A DNA stretch of 64,000 nt from Entomomonas sp. E2T0 (GTDB lineage Bacteria > Pseudomonadota > Gammaproteobacteria > Pseudomonadales > Pseudomonadaceae): positions 2,356,001 through 2,420,000 of the forward strand of contig NZ_CP094972.1 of assembly GCF_025985425.1 (NCBI RefSeq), given 5' to 3'. The translations under genes were made by a program, and so were the position numbers. Every line of letters begins with the position of its first letter. Position 1 is the first letter of the stretch. Below the pieces are notes generated by a model. It was given only the letters and a program-made list of their open reading frames with translations, did not search any database and had not been told where the DNA came from. Shown one piece after another: positions 59,138 through 64,000 of the stretch.

Positions 59138-60109
59138 ATGAGTATTTTTACAGATAATGCACAATCTATTGGTAATACACCCCTTATTCAATTAAATAAA
59201 TTGACAGTGAGGGGGGTTACCATTCTTGTGAAAACAGAAGGGCGTAACCCTAGTTATTCTGTAAAATGCCGTGTTGGTGCCAATTTAATTTGGGATGCAG
59301 AAAATTCTGGTAAGTTAAAGGAAGGTGTGACCATTGTTGAGCCTACATCAGGTAATACAGGCATTGCCTTAGCTTATGTAGCTGCTGCAAGAGGTTATAA
59401 ATTAATTTTAACCATGCCTTCTTCTATGAGCTTAGAGCGCCGTCAAATTTTAAAAGCATTAGGTGCTGAGTTGGTGTTGACTGAACCTGCCAAAGGAATG
59501 AAAGGTGCTATTGAAAAGGCAAATGAAATAGTCAATAGCGATCCAGATAAATACTTTATGCCTCAGCAGTTTGATAACCCTGCTAACCCAGCAATACACG
59601 AAAAAACAACAGGACCAGAGATTTGGAATGATACCAATGGCAATATCGATATTTTTGTGGCAGGCGTTGGTACTGGCGGAACAATTACTGGGGTTTCACG
59701 TTATATTAAAAATACCCAGAAAAAGCCTATTCTTTCTGTAGCAGTGGAGCCAGTAACATCACCTGTTATTAGTCAAACTTTACAAGGTGAAGAGGTTAAG
59801 CCTGCACCACATAAAATTCAAGGCATTGGTGCAGGGTTTGTACCAAAAAATTTAGATCTTTCATTAATTGATAAAGTAATACAGGTTACTGATGAAGAGT
59901 CTAAACAAACAGCTTTACGTTTAATGCAAGAAGAAGGAATTTTATGCGGTATTTCTTCAGGTGCAGCATTAGCAGCAGCATTAAAACTAGCGGAGCAACC
60001 TGAAAGTCAAGGTAAAACTATTGTGGTGATATTACCAGATTCAGCAGAGCGTTATTTATCCAGTATGTTATTTGCGGATATGTTTACTGAGCAGGAAACT
60101 AACCAATAA
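59138..60109 (+). CDS. cysK: Cysteine synthase A
   Basis: O-acetylserine sulfhydrylase makes cysteine from O-acetylserine and sulfide. The 323-residue PLP enzyme has the Schiff-base lysine in [13 protein letters not shown], the substrate loop [27 protein letters not shown] for the phosphate of PLP and the C-terminal [17 protein letters not shown]. The sequence is very close to the enteric CysK pattern, including the ending [15 protein letters not shown] lies before the ATG. A bidirectional terminator follows. Confidence 0.96.
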   Translation: MSIFTDNAQSIGNTPLIQLNKLTVRGVTILVKTEGRNPSYSVKCRVGANLIWDAENSGKLKEGVTIVEPTSGNTGIALAYVAAARGYKLILTMPSSMSLERRQILKALGAELVLTEPAKGMKGAIEKANEIVNSDPDKYFMPQQFDNPANPAIHEKTTGPEIWNDTNGNIDIFVAGVGTGGTITGVSRYIKNTQKKPILSVAVEPVTSPVISQTLQGEEVKPAPHKIQGIGAGFVPKNLDLSLIDKVIQVTDEESKQTALRLMQEEGILCGISSGAALAAALKLAEQPESQGKTIVVILPDSAERYLSSMLFADMFTEQETNQ

Positions 60110-60110
60110 T

Positions 60111-60136
60111 AAAAAAGGGCTTAATAGCCCTTTTTT
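60111..60136. terminator. Bidirectional terminator between cysK and the App1-like gene
   Basis: GGGCT/AGCCC with a four-base loop is flanked by six A residues upstream and six T residues downstream, between two convergent genes. Confidence 0.9.
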
Positions 60137-61211
60137 ATTGCGTGCTGATACACCAGTTTTTTAAATCGGTAGGATCAGTAAATATACGCCATTTATTAAT
60201 ATCTAAATCTTTAAATGTTTGTTGATAGCGACTATTTTGACTATCCTCATCGGTTACATTGCGTATAGCAATACAACTTATTTGCTCAGGATGACGACGC
60301 ATCATATCAGCATAAATTTCAGGGTCAGCTTCACCAGAGTCACCAATTAAAATAAATTGACGCTTGGGATAAGCCATTAATAATTTTTCAATACTTTTCT
60401 TTTTGTGTTGCAGAGAGTCATCGCCTGTTGCTATAACAGAGTTCCATGTTGTTCCCTCACGTAAATGAAAACTACCTTGTGGGAATTTTGCTTTATCCAT
60501 AAAGTCTTTAAGCGCAGGGTAAAGTTGTATAGGGCTTGATGATACATAATGGAAAGCGACATTTTGTTCACTATTATTAGCCATTTGCTGATACCAGTCG
60601 CGCATAGTATCAATAGCTTTGAACTCTTCAATAAAAGTGTTAATAAGTAACTGTTTTTTATCTAATACATTAGAGTCTTTGATTGTATCATCTATATCAG
60701 AAATCACTGATATACCTTCAGGGAAAGCATAAACAGCATAACCATTATCGGCTCCTGCTGGAGTTCCAGATTGATATAACTGATAGGTGATAATGTTATT
60801 ACTTGTTATAGCAGAACTAGCTTCAAAATAAATTGTTTTATTGGCTCTACCATCTTTGTTGGTCTTAGGGAGACTGTGTACAGATTGATCTGCAAACTGT
60901 ACTTTAATCGTTTTGCCGCGTTCAGAATCTACTCTAAATAACTGGCTTCTCTCATAGAGCCTAGCATATTGCTCTGGGCTAAGTTGGTCTTTATTGATAC
61001 CTAAATACTTAGTTAGTGTGGTAGTCATGCCTAAACGACGTTCTTTTTCATAAATCCATGTTTGAACATTTACAGCAATTTTATTTCCAGTTATTTCATA
61101 GGCAATATCAGGAATAAACATAACATACTCATCTGATTTTAAGGATGAGGCTAGAGCTATTGGTGTAACAAATCCTAATAAAGAAGAGATAAAAAACTTC
61201 CTTAGTTGCAT
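60135..61211 (-). CDS. Secreted App1-like phosphatase (DUF2183, HAD fold)
   Basis: This 358-residue protein has a signal peptide (cleavage near ALAS) and a C-terminal DUF2183 domain, the catalytic domain of yeast phosphatidate phosphatase App1. The HAD nucleophile motif DIDDTIK (near residue 174) is followed by the motif II serine in YVSSSPIQLYP and motif IV LIGDSGEADPEIY. It probably acts in the periplasm; bacterial substrates are unknown and phospholipid is only suggested by the family. It is divergent from the next phosphatase gene across 129 bases. Confidence 0.86.
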   Translation of the reverse strand: MQLRKFFISSLLGFVTPIALASSLKSDEYVMFIPDIAYEITGNKIAVNVQTWIYEKERRLGMTTTLTKYLGINKDQLSPEQYARLYERSQLFRVDSERGKTIKVQFADQSVHSLPKTNKDGRANKTIYFEASSAITSNNIITYQLYQSGTPAGADNGYAVYAFPEGISVISDIDDTIKDSNVLDKKQLLINTFIEEFKAIDTMRDWYQQMANNSEQNVAFHYVSSSPIQLYPALKDFMDKAKFPQGSFHLREGTTWNSVIATGDDSLQHKKKSIEKLLMAYPKRQFILIGDSGEADPEIYADMMRRHPEQISCIAIRNVTDEDSQNSRYQQTFKDLDINKWRIFTDPTDLKNWCISTQ

Positions 61212-61340
61212 ATTAATAATCCTATGGTTTTAGTTAATAGTTTCTCAATAAAAACAAGACAGAATTTTTACAAAAAATTTACATGGTCTTTTATATGATA
61301 AATCAAAGGGTTTTATATTGGTTATAGTAGCAGATCAATC

Positions 61341-61958
61341 ATGAAAATATCACACTATTATCGTTTAGCTTGGCTGATATTTATTTGTATTTTTACTAAT
61401 ATGGCAATGGCAATGCAAAATAATAAAAACTGGGCTGATGTTATTGATCCTAGTTTTAACTTTTATAAGGTCACTTCTTTACTGTATCGTAGTGCATTAC
61501 CTGATACTAGCAAAGTAGATATCATTCAAAATCAACGTATAGCTACAATTATTACATTGATTAAAGAGGATGATAGCAAGTGGTTGGGAAATGACAAAAA
61601 AATACAGTTAATTAGTTATCCAACCCATGCCGACCGTGTAAAAGATGATGATGTATTACAGGTTTTAAAGTTGATTAAACAGTCAGAAAGTGAGGGGAAA
61701 TCCGTGCTATTACATTGTAAGCATGGGCAAAATAGAACGGGATTGTTTGTTGCTATGTATCGTATAGTTATTCAACATTGGACAAAAGAGCAAGCCGTTA
61801 ATGAGTTAGTTTATGGGATTGATTCTACAGAAAAAGAAGATGTTGATGAGGCAATGGCCTATATAAAACGAGCAGATGTAAAAAGTATTCGTAAAGCCCT
61901 AAAAAATAATGATTGTAGTACCAGTAGATGGGCTGTTTGTAATTTTTTTGGTAGTTAA
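61341..61958 (+). CDS. Secreted tyrosine/dual-specificity-type phosphatase
   Basis: The 205-residue protein begins with a signal peptide (hydrophobic core LAWLIFICIF, cleavage near AMA-M). It has the Cys-X5-Arg phosphatase loop in LLHCKHGQNRTGLF (Cys near residue 128), and upstream a typical general-acid segment around TLIKEDDSKW. The C-terminal tail has two further cysteines (NDCSTSRWAVC) that might form a disulfide. Related DSP-like proteins dephosphorylate phosphotyrosine, phosphoinositides or lipid phosphates; which applies here is unknown. Its divergent neighbour is also a secreted phosphatase. Confidence 0.84.
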   Translation: MKISHYYRLAWLIFICIFTNMAMAMQNNKNWADVIDPSFNFYKVTSLLYRSALPDTSKVDIIQNQRIATIITLIKEDDSKWLGNDKKIQLISYPTHADRVKDDDVLQVLKLIKQSESEGKSVLLHCKHGQNRTGLFVAMYRIVIQHWTKEQAVNELVYGIDSTEKEDVDEAMAYIKRADVKSIRKALKNNDCSTSRWAVCNFFGS

Positions 61959-62065
61959 GTAAACCAAGATTAGTGTTTAGTAACAGTTAAATAATTTGAG
62001 TTCGTGACCTTTAGGTGAATGACCTTTATAATATTCGCCGATATTAAGTCGAAATATAAGAGCCT

Positions 62066-62626
62066 ATGAATTCAACCTATTTAAATAATCAGTTTTTAAT
62101 TGCCATGCCTCAATTGGAAGGCTCAGAGTTCGCACGTGCCCTTATTTATTTAGTAAATCACAATGTTGAAGGGGCGATGGGGATTGTTGTTAATCAACCA
62201 AGATCGTTTCATTTAGTGGATGTTTTAGAACAGCTAAAACCAGATATATTATTTCCTGCAGAAAATTTAATGACACCTATTTATTCTGGTGGTCCTGTTG
62301 AACAAGAGCGTGGCTTTGTATTGCACTCTAAAGATGCAAGCTTTGAGGGAACTATTGACCTGCCTGAAATAAATATTACTTCATCACAAGATGTTTTATT
62401 TAATATTGCTGAAAAAAAAGGGCCTAAACAATATCTAATAGCTTTAGGATATGCAGGTTGGGGCCCGGGTCAGCTTGAAAAAGAAATGCTAGAGAACGCT
62501 TGGTTGACTTGTCCATTTCGTTCGGATGTATTATTTGATGTTCCTTGTGAGCAACGTCTAGATGTAGCCTTAGGACAATTAGGTATTCATTTTTCTTCAT
62601 TATCATTTCAAGCAGGGCATGCTTAA
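62066..62626 (+). CDS. algH: YqgE/AlgH family protein
   Basis: This 186-residue protein of the UPF0301 family has the characteristic NQFLIAMPQLEGSEFARALIYLVNHN start, GAMGIVVNQP, YSGGPVEQERGFVLHS and LGYAGWGPGQLEKE. AlgH was first linked to alginate regulation in P. aeruginosa; its biochemical role is not settled. The stop overlaps the ruvX start by one base in the order algH-ruvX-pyrR-pyrB, as in Pseudomonas. Confidence 0.94.
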   Translation: MNSTYLNNQFLIAMPQLEGSEFARALIYLVNHNVEGAMGIVVNQPRSFHLVDVLEQLKPDILFPAENLMTPIYSGGPVEQERGFVLHSKDASFEGTIDLPEINITSSQDVLFNIAEKKGPKQYLIALGYAGWGPGQLEKEMLENAWLTCPFRSDVLFDVPCEQRLDVALGQLGIHFSSLSFQAGHA

Positions 62627-63072
62627 TGGAGCAGAGCTTACCTAAAATTATCTTAGGTTTTGATTATGGGTTAAGGCAAATAGGCGTGGCAGTCGGGCAA
62701 GGTTTTACACAACAAGCTCGAGAGCTTTGTGTTTTAAAGGCTCAAGATGGTATACCTAATTGGCAACAAATAGAAAATTTATTAAAAGAATGGCAACCAG
62801 AGGTAATTGTTGTAGGCCTACCCCTAAATATGGATGGTACACCCAGTGAAATGAGTACTCGTGCTGAGAAATTTGCACGTCGTTTACATGGCCGTTTTAG
62901 ATTACCTGTCTATACACATGATGAAAGACTAACCAGTTTTGAAGCTAAAGGACAATATTTTAAGCAGGGACACAAAGGGGATTATCATAAGAGCCCTGTC
63001 GACGCACTAGCAGCCGCCCTAATTATTGAAAGTTGGCTAGAAAATTATTCTTCAATAACGGAGAGAACATGA
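62626..63072 (+). CDS. ruvX: Holliday junction resolvase-like RuvX (YqgF)
   Basis: This 148-residue RNase H-fold nuclease has the first catalytic Asp in [15 protein letters not shown], the [10 protein letters not shown] strand, the second acid in DERLTSFEA and the last Asp in [13 protein letters not shown]. YqgF proteins act in pre-16S rRNA 5' processing and possibly in recombination. It overlaps pyrR by four bases (ATGA). Confidence 0.94.
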   Translation: MEQSLPKIILGFDYGLRQIGVAVGQGFTQQARELCVLKAQDGIPNWQQIENLLKEWQPEVIVVGLPLNMDGTPSEMSTRAEKFARRLHGRFRLPVYTHDERLTSFEAKGQYFKQGHKGDYHKSPVDALAAALIIESWLENYSSITERT

Positions 63073-63578
63073 AGTTACCTTCACCAACCGAACTCTTATC
63101 CAAAATGGCAAGCAATTTACAGAACTACTTAACTAAGCGTGGTATTACCAAACCAGCTTATGTAGGCATCAGAACAGGTGGTGTCTGGGTTGCTCAAGCA
63201 TTATTAGAAACAATGGGTAAACAAGATGAAACCCTCGGTATTTTGGATGTGTCTTTCTACCGTGATGATTTTACGCAGAAAGGTTTAAACCCTCAAGTAA
63301 GTCCATCTGCTTTACCTTTTGAAATAGATAACCAACATATTGTTTTAATTGATGATGTATTGATGAGTGGGCGTACTATTCGAGCGGCCATGAATGAACT
63401 CTATGATTATGGTAGACCAGCCAGTATTACCTTAGTGTGTTTATTAGATTTAGATGCAAGGGAATTACCTATTCGCCCTGATGTAGTAGGAGAAGTATTA
63501 AATTTAGCAACTGATCAACGTGTAAAAGTACAAGGGCCATCACCACTAACCCTTGAGTTAAAAACTTTAGTTTCCTAA
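63069..63578 (+). CDS. pyrR: Bifunctional pyrimidine operon regulator/uracil phosphoribosyltransferase PyrR
   Basis: The 169-residue PRTase-fold protein has [14 protein letters not shown], the PRPP-binding loop [17 protein letters not shown] and the C-terminal PDVVGEVLN. PyrR of Gram-positives binds pyr mRNA; in Pseudomonas the homologue precedes pyrB and a regulatory role is reported but its mechanism differs. The frame runs back to 63033 within ruvX; ATG 63069 overlaps ruvX by four bases and gives the family length. pyrB follows 12 bases later. Confidence 0.93.
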   Translation: MKLPSPTELLSKMASNLQNYLTKRGITKPAYVGIRTGGVWVAQALLETMGKQDETLGILDVSFYRDDFTQKGLNPQVSPSALPFEIDNQHIVLIDDVLMSGRTIRAAMNELYDYGRPASITLVCLLDLDARELPIRPDVVGEVLNLATDQRVKVQGPSPLTLELKTLVS

Positions 63579-63590
63579 GAGAGTTTTTGT

Positions 63591-64000
63591 ATGCTTAAAA
63601 GAAAACAAGCACTTCAACTAAATAGTCAGGGACAATTAAGGCATTTTCTATCATTAGATGGATTATCTAAAGAATTATTAACCGAAATTTTAGACACAGC
63701 AGATTCTTTTCTTGAAGTCGGTGCAAGGGCTGTTAAAAAAGTCCCTTTATTGCGTGGAAAAACAGTTTGTAATGTGTTTTTTGAAAACTCTACACGCACT
63801 CGTACTACCTTTGAGCTAGCAGCAAAACGACTGTCTGCGGATGTGATTACACTCAATGTATCTACCTCTTCAACCAGTAAAGGGGAAACCTTAACCGATA
63901 CACTGCGTAATCTTGAGGCAATGTCTGCGGATATGTTTGTAGTACGTCATAGCGAGTCTGGAGCAGCACATTTTATTGCTGAGCATGTTTCACCACACGT
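63591..64000 (+). CDS. pyrB: Aspartate carbamoyltransferase catalytic subunit (3' end outside window)
   Basis: PyrB condenses carbamoyl phosphate and aspartate in the first committed pyrimidine step. The 136 codons seen show [13 protein letters not shown], the carbamoyl phosphate loop [32 protein letters not shown] with the catalytic Ser/Lys loop and [13 protein letters not shown] 63591 follows AAGAGAG. As in Pseudomonas, a pyrC-like pseudosubunit gene would be expected next, beyond the window. Confidence 0.95.
   Translation, partial: MLKRKQALQLNSQGQLRHFLSLDGLSKELLTEILDTADSFLEVGARAVKKVPLLRGKTVCNVFFENSTRTRTTFELAAKRLSADVITLNVSTSSTSKGETLTDTLRNLEAMSADMFVVRHSESGAAHFIAEHVSPH

Noticed and set aside
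63626-63856. Minus-strand open frame inside pyrB
   Set aside because: The plus strand encodes the invariant carbamoyl phosphate loop of PyrB here, so the antisense frame is chance.
1-64000. CRISPR arrays, insertion sequences, prophage genes, tRNA or rRNA genes
   Set aside because: Looked for regularly spaced repeats, transposase or integrase motifs, cloverleaf-type segments and rRNA signatures; none was convincing.

Overview
The window looks like a stretch of bacterial chromosome from an AT-rich gammaproteobacterium in or near the Pseudomonadaceae. An insect-gut lineage such as Entomomonas would fit, but that placement is inference from gene content and base composition. Several neighbourhoods are Pseudomonas-like: dapC-glnD-map, ppsR divergent from ppsA, algH-ruvX-pyrR-pyrB, a dnpA/mig-14 pair, a full-length smc, an LldA-type lactate dehydrogenase and a WbpV/WbpL-type pair. 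All intact genes look functional. No rRNA, tRNA, CRISPR array, prophage or insertion sequence was seen.

Layout. 1-2.8 kb: 3' part of a CSS-motif/EAL c-di-GMP phosphodiesterase and two unknown envelope proteins. 2.9-9.4 kb: a complete phosphate operon pstSCAB-phoU-phoB-phoR behind a Pho box. 9.4-12.5 kb: an FMN lactate dehydrogenase and the lysine permease LysP. 12.5-16.7 kb: dnpA-mig-14, a CobW/COG0523 GTPase and a YpfJ zinc-peptidase-like protein. 16.8-21.6 kb: pyrF, a zinc-ribbon protein coupled to ppsR, and ppsA.

21.6-37.8 kb is a surface-glycan region. gmd and fcl make GDP-L-fucose. After an interruption by a cold-shock gene, dinG and grxB, the region continues with manC, three GT2 and two GT4 glycosyltransferases, rmlB-rmlD-rmlC (dTDP-rhamnose), a WbpV-like reductase/epimerase and a WbpL/WecA-type initiating sugar-phosphate transferase. 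No flippase, polymerase, ABC exporter, chain-length regulator, rmlA or WbpM-type dehydratase is in the window, so the pathway must be completed elsewhere or be reduced.

37.8-53.5 kb is mostly housekeeping: an Atl-type DNA repair protein, a quinone oxidoreductase, Prc protease, dapC-glnD-map, htpX, an AI-2E-family exporter, ung, an ApbC-type Fe-S carrier and smc. 53.7-64 kb: a 1035-residue autotransporter, a GST, an alpha/beta hydrolase, a small disrupted membrane ORF, cysK, an App1-like secreted phosphatase divergent from a secreted tyrosine/dual-specificity-type phosphatase, and algH-ruvX-pyrR-pyrB, with pyrB cut by the window end.

The clearest working groups are the Pho regulon operon (phosphate uptake plus its own sensor and regulator), the glycan operon (sugar nucleotides plus transferases on an undecaprenyl carrier), the envelope-defence pair DnpA/Mig-14, and the PEP synthase switch ppsR/ppsA. 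I found no convincing wholly new system. The best leads are the split glycan locus, the paired secreted phosphatases, the half-degenerate zinc-ribbon protein coupled to ppsR, and the small membrane ORF with an in-frame stop.
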